64,000 nt of DNA, from contig JAVJSF010000009.1 in assembly GCA_040219555.1 (NCBI GenBank), positions 62,001-126,000 of the forward strand, in the 5' to 3' direction. Below the pieces are notes generated by a model. That model saw only the letters and a list, made by a program, of their open reading frames with translations, made no database searches and had not been told where the DNA came from. Within the stretch, counting starts at the first letter, position 1. Each line of letters opens with the position of its first letter. The stretch comes from JAVJSF01 sp040219555. GTDB taxonomy: Bacteria; Actinomycetota; Thermoleophilia; Miltoncostaeales; Miltoncostaeaceae. Positions 50,594 to 59,757 of this stretch are shown piece by piece. The translations under genes were made by a program, and so were the position numbers.

Positions 50594-51145
50594 GTGACGA
50601 GGCATCGCCGCCTCACCGGACCCGCGCGCCTCGCGATCGGCGTGGCGACGGCCGTGGCCGGTCTCGCCCTGCTGGCCGCCGGCCTATGGGTGCTCGCCGA
50701 CGACCGCCGCGATGTGGAGAGCTCGATCGTGGCGCGAGCCGACGCGGTGGGCGGGCGGCCTGTGGGCATGAGGATCCCCGCGGACGGAGCGGCGTTGCGC
50801 GTAGCCCTCCGCTTCGGCCGCGACGCGGACGAGCCGGCGGCCTACGCGGAGGTCGTCGGCACCCGGTGCAGCGGGATCCTGTCCGACGGGAGACGCCTCG
50901 TGCTCGTGGGTGCGCGCCAGTCGGAGGCCACCTTCGCCGGCGGCCTCAAGGCTGTCGGCCGGATCCCGGCGGACGGAGGGCCGTTCACCCTCACCTGCCG
51001 GCGGCCCGCCCGCACCGCCGGCGTGCGCGAGGTGGTCGCCTTCCCGGACCCCGGACCCGGCGTCTCGCCCTGGGGCCTCGCGCTCACCCTGCTGGGGGCC
51101 GCGGGCCTGGTGGCCGGGCCACTCCTGATGCGCCGAGGCCCCTGA
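50594..51145 (+). CDS. Membrane-anchored protein of unknown function
   Basis: GTG 50594 gives 183 residues with a hydrophobic N-terminal helix (LAIGVATAVAGLALLAAGLW) and a C-terminal helix (PWGLALTLLGAAGLVAGPLL). The central 110 residues are a beta-rich domain with three Cys residues (TRCSGIL, LTCRRPA), likely outside the membrane. No family is recognised. Codon use is like its neighbours. It is divergent from the preceding exported protein. Confidence 0.75.
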   Translation: MTRHRRLTGPARLAIGVATAVAGLALLAAGLWVLADDRRDVESSIVARADAVGGRPVGMRIPADGAALRVALRFGRDADEPAAYAEVVGTRCSGILSDGRRLVLVGARQSEATFAGGLKAVGRIPADGGPFTLTCRRPARTAGVREVVAFPDPGPGVSPWGLALTLLGAAGLVAGPLLMRRGP

Positions 51146-51219
51146 CGGGCCCCGATCCGCACCGTGCATGCGGCCGGCGGCACCACTAGGATCCTCGGCG
51201 AGACCGGACTGGAGTGGGG

Positions 51220-52284
51220 ATGCTGGCCCGAACCGCATGCGAGGACGCCGTGCTCGACGCCCAGGCGGCCGCCCACGACTGGGCGCGCGCACTCCACCGC
51301 GGCGAGACCCTCGATGCGGCCGCCGGGCAGAGTCTGAGCGCCGCGGCCGGGCGCTGGTCCACCTGGACCGCTCGCGCCGTCGGGCTGGGCGAGGACGAGC
51401 CGGTCGACGGCCCGCTCGCCGCCATGATGGGCCGGGCTGCGGCGATCGCGCTCCACACCGCCTGCCACGCCGCCTACGACGCCGGCGATGGAACCGCGGG
51501 GGAGGCCGGAGCCCTGGTGATGGCCGCCGAGCGCGCGCATGTCGAGTCGCTGGCCCGGCTGCGCGCCGCGGCGATCGCCGGAACCGCCACGCCGGCTCTG
51601 ACCGCCGTCTGGCGCGGGCTGACCGATCCGGACACGCACCCCCTGCGCGCGATGTGCGCCGCCGTGGGGGCGCTGGACCCCGGCGATCGGGCGCGCGGGG
51701 CGCTCGGGGTACGCGCCTCCATGGCCGCGCGGCGCGGCGCAATGCTGGCCGCTGGATGCGCACATCTGCACCGGCGCCTCGGCACGACCCGCCTGCGACG
51801 CGGGCTGCCGGGCATCGCCGGCCGGCGCGAGACGCTGTGGCGCGGCCGGCCGCGAGCCCACGCCGCGCGCACCCGCACCGCCGGGATGGCCGAGTGGGAC
51901 CGGGTGGAGTTCACGGGGATCGTCACCGGCACCGGCTGGGTCGACCGCCCCGAGGTGCCCTATTCGTACGCCACCACCGACTTCTGCGAGGTGCGCGTGC
52001 ACCGGCGCGACCTCCTCACCACGGGGGTCGCGGTCGGCTCGGCACTGTGGGTGCGCGGCAAGTTCGAGCCCGACGACGGTTCGCCGGTCCTGGTGGCCGA
52101 GTTCGAGGGCCCGGGCACACATGCCGGCACCGTCTGGGAGGACTGGCTGGCCGACCAGGTACGCCACACCTACGACCTGTACCCGCTGGTGATCGACATG
52201 GTGGCCGAGTTCGCACGGCTGGGGGTCCCGGGCGCCCGCGCCGAGCTGGCGGCCCGCACGGGCGCGGGGGTGCCAGATGACTGA
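51220..52284 (+). CDS. Unknown protein, first gene of a two-gene operon
   Basis: ATG 51220 has a GGAG site; GTG 51214 is two codons upstream. The 354-residue protein has an Ala-rich helical N-terminal 180 residues and a basic segment (RRLGTTRLRRGLPGIAGRRE). A beta-rich C-terminal domain follows (VEFTGIVTGTGWVDRPEVPY, VRVHRRDLLTTGVAVGSALW) that looks OB-like. It has no signal peptide or known motif. The stop overlaps the next gene by eight bases, so a joint function is likely. TAGGAT at 51187-51192 is a likely -10. Confidence 0.7.
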   Translation: MLARTACEDAVLDAQAAAHDWARALHRGETLDAAAGQSLSAAAGRWSTWTARAVGLGEDEPVDGPLAAMMGRAAAIALHTACHAAYDAGDGTAGEAGALVMAAERAHVESLARLRAAAIAGTATPALTAVWRGLTDPDTHPLRAMCAAVGALDPGDRARGALGVRASMAARRGAMLAAGCAHLHRRLGTTRLRRGLPGIAGRRETLWRGRPRAHAARTRTAGMAEWDRVEFTGIVTGTGWVDRPEVPYSYATTDFCEVRVHRRDLLTTGVAVGSALWVRGKFEPDDGSPVLVAEFEGPGTHAGTVWEDWLADQVRHTYDLYPLVIDMVAEFARLGVPGARAELAARTGAGVPDD

Positions 52285-53008
52285 TACGCCGGACTGCGAC
52301 GCCCTCGACCAGGAGGCCGCGCGGCTGGAGGGCATCGCGGCCGAGCGTCAGGCGACGGCCGACCAGACGCGCGAGGACGCCGCCCGGCTGGACGCCGAGC
52401 TGCTCGCGCTGGCGCACTCCTGGGCCGGTGACCGGTTCACCGGGGACGACTGGCGCGACTACGACCAGCAGTTGCTCGAGGAGGAGCGCGCGGCCGGGAG
52501 CGCCCTCGATGAGATCGAGAGGGAGGAGCCCGGGCGCAGTCCCGCCGAGATCGAGGCCGATCTCGACGATGCGTGGGAGGAGATCGGGCGCCTCTCGGAC
52601 GAATACCTGGACGTGCACGCCGACTGGGAGCGGGCGATGGCCCAGATCAGCGGCGACGAGGGCCGGGACATGTCGCAGCCACTGGGCGACCTGATGGACC
52701 ACGCGTCCGACCTGCGCGACCAGCTGGACGGCCTGGACCGCCAGATCCAGGACCTCTTCGCCAGCATCACGGCCCTCAACGACGAGCTGGCCACCACGGA
52801 GGCCGACGGCGCCGCGCGCGAGGCCGCCGAGGCGAGATGGGAGGCGGCCCAGGAGGCGTCACTCCAGTGGGATCAGGCGTCCAAGGACGTCAAGGCGGAG
52901 CGCGGCGATCTGCACCCCGAGGTGGCGGCGCGCGCCGCGGACGCGGCCGCCGCGGACGCCCGGACCGCCGACGCCACCTGGGAACGCAAGTGCGCCGAGG
53001 GCTTCTGA
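52277..53008 (+). CDS. Unknown acidic coiled-coil protein
   Basis: ATG 52277 overlaps the previous stop by eight bases. The 243 residues are strongly acidic and helical, with heptad-like stretches: EAARLEGIAAERQATADQTR, WEEIGRLSDEYLDVHADWER, and LMDHASDLRDQLDGLDRQIQ. Cysteines appear only at the ends (TPDCDALD, ERKCAEGF). It may form a coiled coil and bind the neighbouring basic protein by charge (inference). No family is recognised. Confidence 0.72.
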   Translation: MTDTPDCDALDQEAARLEGIAAERQATADQTREDAARLDAELLALAHSWAGDRFTGDDWRDYDQQLLEEERAAGSALDEIEREEPGRSPAEIEADLDDAWEEIGRLSDEYLDVHADWERAMAQISGDEGRDMSQPLGDLMDHASDLRDQLDGLDRQIQDLFASITALNDELATTEADGAAREAAEARWEAAQEASLQWDQASKDVKAERGDLHPEVAARAADAAAADARTADATWERKCAEGF

Positions 53009-53048
53009 GGACGCGGGGGGCCGCCTCACGGACCACCCGGTCAGGCGG

Positions 53049-54449
53049 TCAGGCGAGGGTGTCGAGGATGTGCGCCGCCGCCGCCAGGCCCAGGCGGGTG
53101 GCCCTGGTCCGCTGGGCCTGCAGGGCGTCCAGGTGGCCCCGCCCCCACGCGGCGCGGTCGCGCGAGGGTACCTCGGCACAGAGTGTGTCCAGCATCCAGT
53201 GGTTGTGCGCGGTCCGCGCGCGCGTCTGGACCGCGGTGGCCGAGCCGCGCGCGGTGGCGAACGCGGGCAGGTGACGGCCCAGCGGCTCCTCCGGGTCGAG
53301 GTCCTCCACCGCCGGGTCGGGCCGGCCGGCGTCCTCCCACCATGACCGCGCGGCCTCCGGGTCGTGGCCGAACCGCCCGCGGACGTAGTCGCAGAAGGGG
53401 CACGAGAACGACCACTCCCCGCCGCCCAGCACCCTCCGCGCGGCGCCGGTGATGTGCAGCCGGTCGCCCCACGCGGTGTCGTCGTAGTACACGCGGTCCC
53501 GCACCGAGTCGTGCAGGGGGCTGGTGGCGTCGGTGCTGATGTGGGTCCACCAGTCGAAGGCGCCGGCCAGCAGAGGGAACTGCGAGGAGGCGCCGCAGCC
53601 GAGCGCATGGAAGGCCAGAAGGCGGACCCCGGCGTCGCGGTAGCCGTCGCGCAGCCCGCAGAGGATCTCGGCCATGCGCACGTACCGCCGGGGCGCCGCT
53701 CCCGGCAGCACCCGGCCGGGGCCGGCCATGTACCGCTCGGCGAAGGTGCTGTCGGAGTTCAGGCCGGCGAAGCCGAGGGCCACCCGGCGCACGCCGGCCT
53801 GGGCCGCCATGCGCCCCACTGCGAGGGCGGTGTTGTAGTCGACGGCCGAGAGCGTGGCGAAGACGTCGATGTCGCGGGTGCGGGGATCGTCGACGACCTC
53901 TCGCCAGAACCCGAGCGTGATGCGGTTGCGCCGGCGGAACCAGTCGACGTCGAGGCGGGTGATCTCGCGCTCGAGCCCCAAGGCCAGCATCGTGGCCACG
54001 GCGTAGTCCTCGCGCGCGATCAGGTGCGTCGGACCCATCCGCAGCTGGTCGGCCAGCAATGCCTCCCCCGAGAACATGTCGTGGTCGCGGTCGACGTCAT
54101 CGAGGAGTGCGCCCACCGCCTCCCGCGCCCGGCGCGTCAGCGACGCGGGAACCTCGGAGGCCACGGGGATGCGCCTCCCGGGTCCCAGCCCGCGACGCAG
54201 TGCGCGGATCTCGCGGCTCAACTCCACAACCCCGGGCCGGTGGCGATCCTCCAGCGCCTCGATGCGCGGATGGGTGCCGTTGTCGGCGAACAGGTCGGCC
54301 CCCTCCTCACGCACCCAGCCGGCCAGGCGCTCGGTCTCGCGGTCCAGCCGGTGCGACGACAGCAGCCAGGCCGGCGGTGCGTAGCCGCTACGCTCGAACG
54401 ACGCCACGGTCTGCGGCCGCAGGTTGGTGACGAACGTGAACGTGGTAAT
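53049..54449 (-). CDS. tRNA-guanine-transglycosylase-like protein (possibly DpdA-like)
   Basis: The longest standard frame starts at GTG 54407, but the frame upstream (TFTFVTNLRPQTV) reads like real protein back to ATT 54449, preceded by GGGGAGG at seven bases. I take ATT as a tentative start (466 residues). EGADLFADNG (Asp56) resembles the transglycosylase DSG motif. A later segment with THISTDATSPLHDS gives a second Asp. CPFC at 350-353 and HNH at 415-417 form a possible zinc site. This fits the TGT superfamily, whose DpdA branch acts on DNA; no other modification gene is present, so the target is open. Confidence 0.55.
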   Translation of the reverse strand: MTTFTFVTNLRPQTVASFERSGYAPPAWLLSSHRLDRETERLAGWVREEGADLFADNGTHPRIEALEDRHRPGVVELSREIRALRRGLGPGRRIPVASEVPASLTRRAREAVGALLDDVDRDHDMFSGEALLADQLRMGPTHLIAREDYAVATMLALGLEREITRLDVDWFRRRNRITLGFWREVVDDPRTRDIDVFATLSAVDYNTALAVGRMAAQAGVRRVALGFAGLNSDSTFAERYMAGPGRVLPGAAPRRYVRMAEILCGLRDGYRDAGVRLLAFHALGCGASSQFPLLAGAFDWWTHISTDATSPLHDSVRDRVYYDDTAWGDRLHITGAARRVLGGGEWSFSCPFCDYVRGRFGHDPEAARSWWEDAGRPDPAVEDLDPEEPLGRHLPAFATARGSATAVQTRARTAHNHWMLDTLCAEVPSRDRAAWGRGHLDALQAQRTRATRLGLAAAAHILDTLA

Positions 54450-54673
54450 CGCGAGGCCTCCCCGTGGGTGCCGCCAGGCTACCGGCGCCGGTCCACGCCA
54501 CCGTGTCCGTCACCTCGTTCCGGACGCGTGCATGTTCCGAGGGACCGTAATCGCTGAATATCCGGGATTGGATGTGCCCGCGGGCGCAATCTCGTGCACC
54601 GCGACTGAACCAAACCCCCACGGGCGCCGTAGCAATGGGTGTCCGACCCAGACACACGAGGTTCAACCAACAC

Positions 54674-55363
54674 ATGAAGCGCATCGCATCCACCCTCGCG
54701 GCGCTCGTTCTCGCCGCACTCCTCGCCTTCGGGCTTGTCGCCTGTGGCGACGACGACGACGAGGCCGACGCCCCCGCCACGACGGCCGCCATGGAGGCGG
54801 ACGCTCCGGCTCCCACCGCTGCCACCCCGGCCGCCGACCTCCGCGTCACCCTCGACCGCCTGCTGGGCGAGCACGCCGTTCTGGCGATGAACGCCATGCA
54901 GAAGGGCCACGACGGTGCCGAGGACTTCGACCCGGCCGTCGCCGCTGTGCTCGCCAACTCTGACGACCTCGCCGCCGCTGTCGGCTCGGTCTACGGCGAG
55001 GAGGCCGGTTCGGCCTTCCTCGAGCTGTGGAACTCGCACATCAACTTCTTCGTGGACTACACGGTCGCCACCGCCGGTGACGACGAGGCCGGCCGTGAGG
55101 CCGCTCAGGAGGATCTCGCCGGCTACCGCAGCGGCTTCGCCGCCTTCCTGGCGGGCGCCAACCCGAACCTGCCCGAGGAGACCGTCGACCAGGTCGTCGG
55201 CATCCACGTGGGTCACCTGTCCGACTGGATGACCGCGTACAACGCTGGTGACCACGAGACCGCCGCGGACCTGTACCGCGAGGCCTACGCTCACATGTTC
55301 GTCATCGGTGACGCGCTGTCCGGCGCCATCGTCGCCCAGTTCCCGGAGAACTTCCAGGGCTGA
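54674..55363 (+). CDS. Helical lipoprotein of unknown function
   Basis: ATG 54674 gives 229 residues. The signal peptide ends in lipobox LVAC (Cys24), followed by an Asp-rich stretch and an Ala/Pro/Thr linker. The mature domain has two similar helical repeats, each with a long acidic helix: LDRLLGEHAVLAMNAMQKGH and VVGIHVGHLSDWMTAYNAGD. Each contains His and Trp or Asp residues (WNSHINFFVDYTVA, HVGHLSDWM) that could bind a metal. It would be lipid-anchored outside the cell. A strong hairpin follows the stop. Confidence 0.85.
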   Translation: MKRIASTLAALVLAALLAFGLVACGDDDDEADAPATTAAMEADAPAPTAATPAADLRVTLDRLLGEHAVLAMNAMQKGHDGAEDFDPAVAAVLANSDDLAAAVGSVYGEEAGSAFLELWNSHINFFVDYTVATAGDDEAGREAAQEDLAGYRSGFAAFLAGANPNLPEETVDQVVGIHVGHLSDWMTAYNAGDHETAADLYREAYAHMFVIGDALSGAIVAQFPENFQG

Positions 55364-55405
55364 GCACCACGGTAGGAACACGGGCTCCCCGGAGCGCGTG
55401 AGGCT

Positions 55406-55433
55406 GACGGGCCGCGGATCTCCGCGGCCCGTC
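55406..55433 (+). terminator. Perfect 28-base hairpin after the lipoprotein gene
   Basis: A 12- to 13-base perfect stem (GACGGGCCGCGGA with TCCGCGGCCCGTC) lies 42 bases after the stop codon. It is followed by GTCGTTG with few T residues. A rho-independent stop is likely by strength alone. Confidence 0.65.
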
Positions 55434-55498
55434 GTCGTTGTGGGGAGGTACGCGACGATGGGGATCATGCCCCGCGGGCACCGCGCCGATGGTGGTGC

Positions 55499-57256
55499 AT
55501 GGGCCGCCCCCGTCCACGACGCCGCCCGCCGGTCATCGGCCGCCTTCGCGGCGCGCTCACCGGCCTGGGCGCATTGCTGGCCCTGCTGCCCACCGTGGCC
55601 CACGGCGCCGACGAGGCCCGCCTGATCGTCACCTTCGAGCCGGGGACCCGGGCCGCACAGGGCGCCGACGCCCTCCGGCGCGCGGGCGCGTCGCCCGGCG
55701 CCGTGCTGCCCGGCATCGGTGCCCGTGTGGTGAGCGTCCCAGCCGACGACGCCGGGTCCGCACTGCGGACGCTGCGCGTCCACCCGGCCGTGTCCGGTGC
55801 CGAGCGCGATGCCACCGTGCGCCGGCACGACTTCGTCCCGGGCGACCCGCTGTGGTCGTACCAGTGGGGCACGCGCCTCATCGGCGCCCCGGTCGCCTGG
55901 GCGGCCGTGGGCGTGGGCGACCCCTCCACGGTGATCGCGGTGGTGGACACCGGGGTGGACGCCACCGCCCCGGATCTGGCGGGCGCACTGGTAGCCGGAT
56001 ACGACTCGATCGCCGCGAGCCCCGGCGGGGACGACGACCCGAACGGGCACGGCACCTCCTCGGCCGGCGTGTCGGCCTCGCGTGCCGGGGACGGCCACGG
56101 GGTGGCCGGCATCTGCGCGTCGTGTCGCGTCATGCCCATCCGCGCGCTGGGCGCGGATGGCTCGGGATTCGTGTCGGACATCGCCCTGGGGATCGTGTGG
56201 GCGGTCGCCAACGGCGCCGACGTCATCAATCTGAGCCTCGGCACCTCCGCCGACACCACGACCCTTGCCGACGCGGTGGCCCTGGCGGCCGCGAACGACG
56301 TGGTGGTGGTGGCGTCGGCGGGCAACGAGGGCTCCACGACGCCCGCCTACCCGGCCGCGCACCCCGGGGCGCTCGCGGTGGCGGCGACCGACCACGCCGA
56401 TGTGCTCTACGAGTGGTCCAACCGCGGGCCGTGGATCCACGTCGCCGCACCCGGGTGCAACCCGGCACCGTCCCTCGCGGGCGACCACGTGATCTTCTGC
56501 GGCACCTCCTCCGCGGCCCCGGTGGTGGCCGGCGCGGCCGGTCTGCTGCGCTCGGCGCGCCCCGAGGCGAGCGCGGAGCAGGTGGTCGCCGCGCTGCGCT
56601 CCGGCGCGGTGGACGCCGGCGAGGGGACCGGGAGCGGCCGCATCGAGCTCGCCGCGTCCCTGGCCTCGCTGGACGCGGCCCTGGCGCCGGCGGGGGACGA
56701 TGGACCGGCCACCGACCCGCCGACGGAACCGCCCGCCGATCCCGCGCCGGAGCCGGAGCCCGCCCCCGTGCCTGCACCTGCACCGACGCCCGCCCCTGCC
56801 CCTGCCCCTGCTCCGGCACCAGCACCAGCCCCAGCCCCCGCGCTCCACTCCGACCCGGTCGCGCCGGCGCCGGCGCCCGCCTCCACCCAGCCCGCCCCGG
56901 CACCGGGTCGCGTCACCGCGCCGCGCCTGCTGCGCGCGCCCCGGATTCTGGGCGTCCCCATGCCCGGTCGCATCCTCCGTGCCTTCCGGGGCAGATGGGA
57001 CCGCCCGGCCGCCGTGCGTGTCGTCTGGGAGCGCTGCAACAGCCGGGGTCGCTGCCGCGCGATCCCCCGCGGCCGGCGGACACGCCACCGGGTGGTGCGC
57101 GCGGACCTCGGGATGCGCCTGCGCGTGCGGGTGACCGCGGTGCGGACCGGCACGGCCAAGACGGTCCGCTCGCCGGCCACGCGCCCGGTGATGACCCGGA
57201 CGATGCTGGTGAACGCCCGCCGGGCCGCCGGACTCGCTCGCCTCGCCCGCAGGTAA
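55499..57256 (+). CDS. Subtilisin-like serine protease (S8) with Pro-Ala linker
   Basis: ATG 55499 gives 585 residues. A signal sequence (GALTGLGALLALLPTVAHGA) is followed by an inhibitor-like propeptide (residues about 40-110). The S8 domain has Asp in VVDTGVD, His in NGHGTSSAG and Ser in GTSSAAPVVAG. A Pro-Ala repeat (about residues 405-450) links to a C-terminal beta domain with paired Cys (RCNSRGRCRA type). It is probably secreted and processed. A second protease of the family lies at the right edge. Confidence 0.93.
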   Translation: MGRPRPRRRPPVIGRLRGALTGLGALLALLPTVAHGADEARLIVTFEPGTRAAQGADALRRAGASPGAVLPGIGARVVSVPADDAGSALRTLRVHPAVSGAERDATVRRHDFVPGDPLWSYQWGTRLIGAPVAWAAVGVGDPSTVIAVVDTGVDATAPDLAGALVAGYDSIAASPGGDDDPNGHGTSSAGVSASRAGDGHGVAGICASCRVMPIRALGADGSGFVSDIALGIVWAVANGADVINLSLGTSADTTTLADAVALAAANDVVVVASAGNEGSTTPAYPAAHPGALAVAATDHADVLYEWSNRGPWIHVAAPGCNPAPSLAGDHVIFCGTSSAAPVVAGAAGLLRSARPEASAEQVVAALRSGAVDAGEGTGSGRIELAASLASLDAALAPAGDDGPATDPPTEPPADPAPEPEPAPVPAPAPTPAPAPAPAPAPAPAPAPALHSDPVAPAPAPASTQPAPAPGRVTAPRLLRAPRILGVPMPGRILRAFRGRWDRPAAVRVVWERCNSRGRCRAIPRGRRTRHRVVRADLGMRLRVRVTAVRTGTAKTVRSPATRPVMTRTMLVNARRAAGLARLARR

Positions 57257-57304
57257 CGTTCGCTCCATGAATCCGCGCCCAACGCCCGGCCCACCGGTCC
57301 GGCC

Positions 57305-58897
57305 ATGAGGCCGCGCACCGCCGCCGCACTGCGCGGAGTCGCCTCGGTCCTGGCGGGCGTCGTGGCCTACGACGTCACCCAGCGCCGGCACGCCATCCTG
57401 CGCAACTTCCCGGTGGTCGGCCATCTCCGGTATCTCATCGAGGCCGTGGGCCCCGAGTTGCGCCAGTACATCGTCACGGGCAACGACGAGGAGCGGCCCT
57501 TCTCGCGCAACGAGCGCCGCTGGGTCTACTCCACCGCCAAGCGCCAGGACCCGCACTTCGGCTTCGGCTCGGACGTGGAGTGGTCCACCACCCCCGGGCA
57601 CGTGCTGGTGAAGCACGCCGCCTTCCCCCACCCCTCGACCCTGGCCGGCGACACCCACGGCTCGCCGCTACCGTGCGCCAAGGTGATGGGCGCCGCGCAC
57701 GGGCGGGCGAAGGCGTTCCGGCCCCCCTCGGCGGTGAACGTCTCGGGGATGAGCTTCGGCTCGCTCGGCTCGCACGCCACCGAGGCCGTCAACCGTGGGG
57801 CCGCCGCCGCCGGCTGCCTGCACAACACCGGCGAGGGCGGCCTCAGCCGCCACCACCGGCACGGCGCCGACCTGGTGTTCCAGGTGGGCACGGCCTACTT
57901 CGGCTGTCGCGACGAGAACGGGCGCTTCAGCCTCCCCGAACTGCTGGAACGGGTGGAGAGCGCGCCGGTGCGCGCCATCGAGATCAAGCTCAGCCAGGGC
58001 GCCAAGCCCGGGGTGGGCGCGCTGCTGCCCGCGGCGAAGGTCACCGCCGAGATCGCCGAGGCCCGCGGGGTGACCGAGGGCGTCGACTGCCGCAGCCCCG
58101 GCGCCCACACCGCCTTCCACGACGTGCCCAGCCTGATCGATTTCATCGAGCGCATCGCCGAGGCCACGGGGCTCCCGGTGGGGATCAAGTCGGCGGTGGG
58201 CCAACTGGACCTGTGGGATCAGATCGCACAGCGGATGGCCCGCGAGAACGTGGGCCCGGACTTCATCACCATCGACGGCGGGGAGGGCGGCACCGGCGCC
58301 GGCCCGCTGGTGTTCACCGATCACGTGGCGCTGCCCTTCCGCCTGGGTATCGGGCGCGTCTACCCCATCTTCGCCCGCGCCGGCGTCGCCGACCGGGTGG
58401 TGTTCCAGGGCTCGGGCAAGCTCGGCCTGCCCGAGAACGCACTGCTGGCGTTCGCGCTGGGCTGCGACATGGTGGCCGTGGGCCGTGAGGCGATGATGGC
58501 CATCGGCTGCATCCAGGCCCAGCGCTGCCACACCGGCCGCTGCCCCACCGGGGTGGCCACCCAGTCGGCGTGGCTGCAACGCGGCCTGATCCCCGAGCGG
58601 GCCGGCGAGCGGCTGGGCAACTACGTCACCGGGCTGCGGGGCGAGCTCCTGCGCCTCGCGCGCACCTGCGGGGCGCCCCATCCGGCCCTGGTGCCCGCCG
58701 CCCAGCTGGACCTGCTGGACGGCGAGCACACCACCAGCGCCGCCGAGCTGTTCGGCTACGAACCCGCATGGGGGGTGCCGGACGCCGACTCACGCGGCGA
58801 CCTGATGGCGCTGATGGAGACCCTGCACCGGGTGCGCCCGGAGTCCGAGGCCGCGGATGTCCCCACGGGGCCCGGCGGTGTCCCCAACCTGCCCTGA
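57305..58897 (+). CDS. FMN-binding glutamate-synthase-domain protein
   Basis: ATG 57305 gives 530 residues. The N-terminus has a short hydrophobic segment (GVASVLAGVVAYDV). The GltS FMN domain has NVSGMSFGSLG, NTGEGGLS, KLSQGAKPGVG and TIDGGEGGTGAGPLVF. The cluster motif is CIQAQRCHTGRCPTGVATQ. It is about a third the length of full glutamate synthase large subunits and lacks the amidotransferase domain, as in archaeal-type or stand-alone forms. Its true substrate is uncertain. Confidence 0.93.
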   Translation: MRPRTAAALRGVASVLAGVVAYDVTQRRHAILRNFPVVGHLRYLIEAVGPELRQYIVTGNDEERPFSRNERRWVYSTAKRQDPHFGFGSDVEWSTTPGHVLVKHAAFPHPSTLAGDTHGSPLPCAKVMGAAHGRAKAFRPPSAVNVSGMSFGSLGSHATEAVNRGAAAAGCLHNTGEGGLSRHHRHGADLVFQVGTAYFGCRDENGRFSLPELLERVESAPVRAIEIKLSQGAKPGVGALLPAAKVTAEIAEARGVTEGVDCRSPGAHTAFHDVPSLIDFIERIAEATGLPVGIKSAVGQLDLWDQIAQRMARENVGPDFITIDGGEGGTGAGPLVFTDHVALPFRLGIGRVYPIFARAGVADRVVFQGSGKLGLPENALLAFALGCDMVAVGREAMMAIGCIQAQRCHTGRCPTGVATQSAWLQRGLIPERAGERLGNYVTGLRGELLRLARTCGAPHPALVPAAQLDLLDGEHTTSAAELFGYEPAWGVPDADSRGDLMALMETLHRVRPESEAADVPTGPGGVPNLP

Positions 58898-58914
58898 GTC
58901 ACCGCTGGCCGGCG

Positions 58915-59757
58915 TCAGCCCGCCGGCGCGCCGCCCAGATGGGGCCAGACCTCCCAGGGGCGCTCGAGAGCCTCGCGTGCGGTGGCCAGCAGCGCGGCGA
59001 TCTGGGCGCCGTCCGCGATGCGGTGGTCGAACGAGAGCCCCAGCTGGGCCACCCGGCGCGGGACCACGTCGCCGTCCAGCACCCAGGGGCGCTCGGCCAC
59101 GGCGCCCACCACCACGACCATCCCGAGATCGGCGAAGGGGATCAGGGGCGGCAGCGCCAGGTGCACGCCCCACGCCGCCACGGAGCTGACCATGACCGAG
59201 CCGAACGGGTGGGCGGGGAGGCGCAGCAGCGGCACCCGGCGGCCGAGGCCGCCCGCGATGAAGCCGCTCAGACGCATCCCCAGCCCGAGCAGTGGCTGGG
59301 GGATGGCGCGCGCCAGCGCGCGGGCGCGGCCGAAGTCGGCGTCGCGGCCGCGGCGCAGGGAGCGGGCTGCGGCGAAGACCTGGCGGGCGTGCTGTCGCGG
59401 GTCGTGGAGATCGGCGCCGCGAACGACCGCACACCCCATGTCGGCCCCCCGGCCGATGTCGACGACGTAGCCGACGTCGACGGCCTCGCGCAGCCGCACG
59501 CGGCCGAAGCGCACGTGGGCGTTCACATCCGGGGCGACCCGCAGGCCGCGCGCCAGCGCGGCACCCACGACGTGCACCACGCCCACCCCCGCCTGGGCGG
59601 CGCACCAGCGCTCCAGATCGGTGACATCCAGCTCCAGCGTGCCGTGGGTCACCCCGTCGCGCGGGCGACCCCAGGTGCCGGCGGCCGCCGCGCGCCGGGT
59701 GGCCCGCCGCACGGCCACCGGGCGCGAGCGCCGCAGTCCCGCCCGGGATCCGGTCAC
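58915..59757 (-). CDS. 2-oxoacid-dehydrogenase-type acyltransferase domain without lipoyl domain
   Basis: GTG 59757 overlaps the MarR-PDZ gene stop (GTGA). The 280 residues match the catalytic E2/chloramphenicol-acetyltransferase fold; the catalytic motif SFDHRIADGAQ has His245 and Asp249. There is no lipoyl or subunit-binding domain in front, so it is not a normal dehydrogenase component. It may transfer an acyl group to a small molecule. Coupling to a regulator suggests inducible detoxification or metabolism (inference). Confidence 0.85.
   Translation of the reverse strand: MTGSRAGLRRSRPVAVRRATRRAAAAGTWGRPRDGVTHGTLELDVTDLERWCAAQAGVGVVHVVGAALARGLRVAPDVNAHVRFGRVRLREAVDVGYVVDIGRGADMGCAVVRGADLHDPRQHARQVFAAARSLRRGRDADFGRARALARAIPQPLLGLGMRLSGFIAGGLGRRVPLLRLPAHPFGSVMVSSVAAWGVHLALPPLIPFADLGMVVVVGAVAERPWVLDGDVVPRRVAQLGLSFDHRIADGAQIAALLATAREALERPWEVWPHLGGAPAG

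Noticed and set aside
56740..56850. Short repeated Pro-Ala coding units, CRISPR-like at first sight
   Set aside because: It is a coding linker within the subtilase frame, with no spacers and no cas genes.
54479..57658. 1059-residue minus-strand frame opposite the lipoprotein and subtilase
   Set aside because: Antisense to two genes with clear motifs; composition is Gly/Arg/His-rich and it has no domain.
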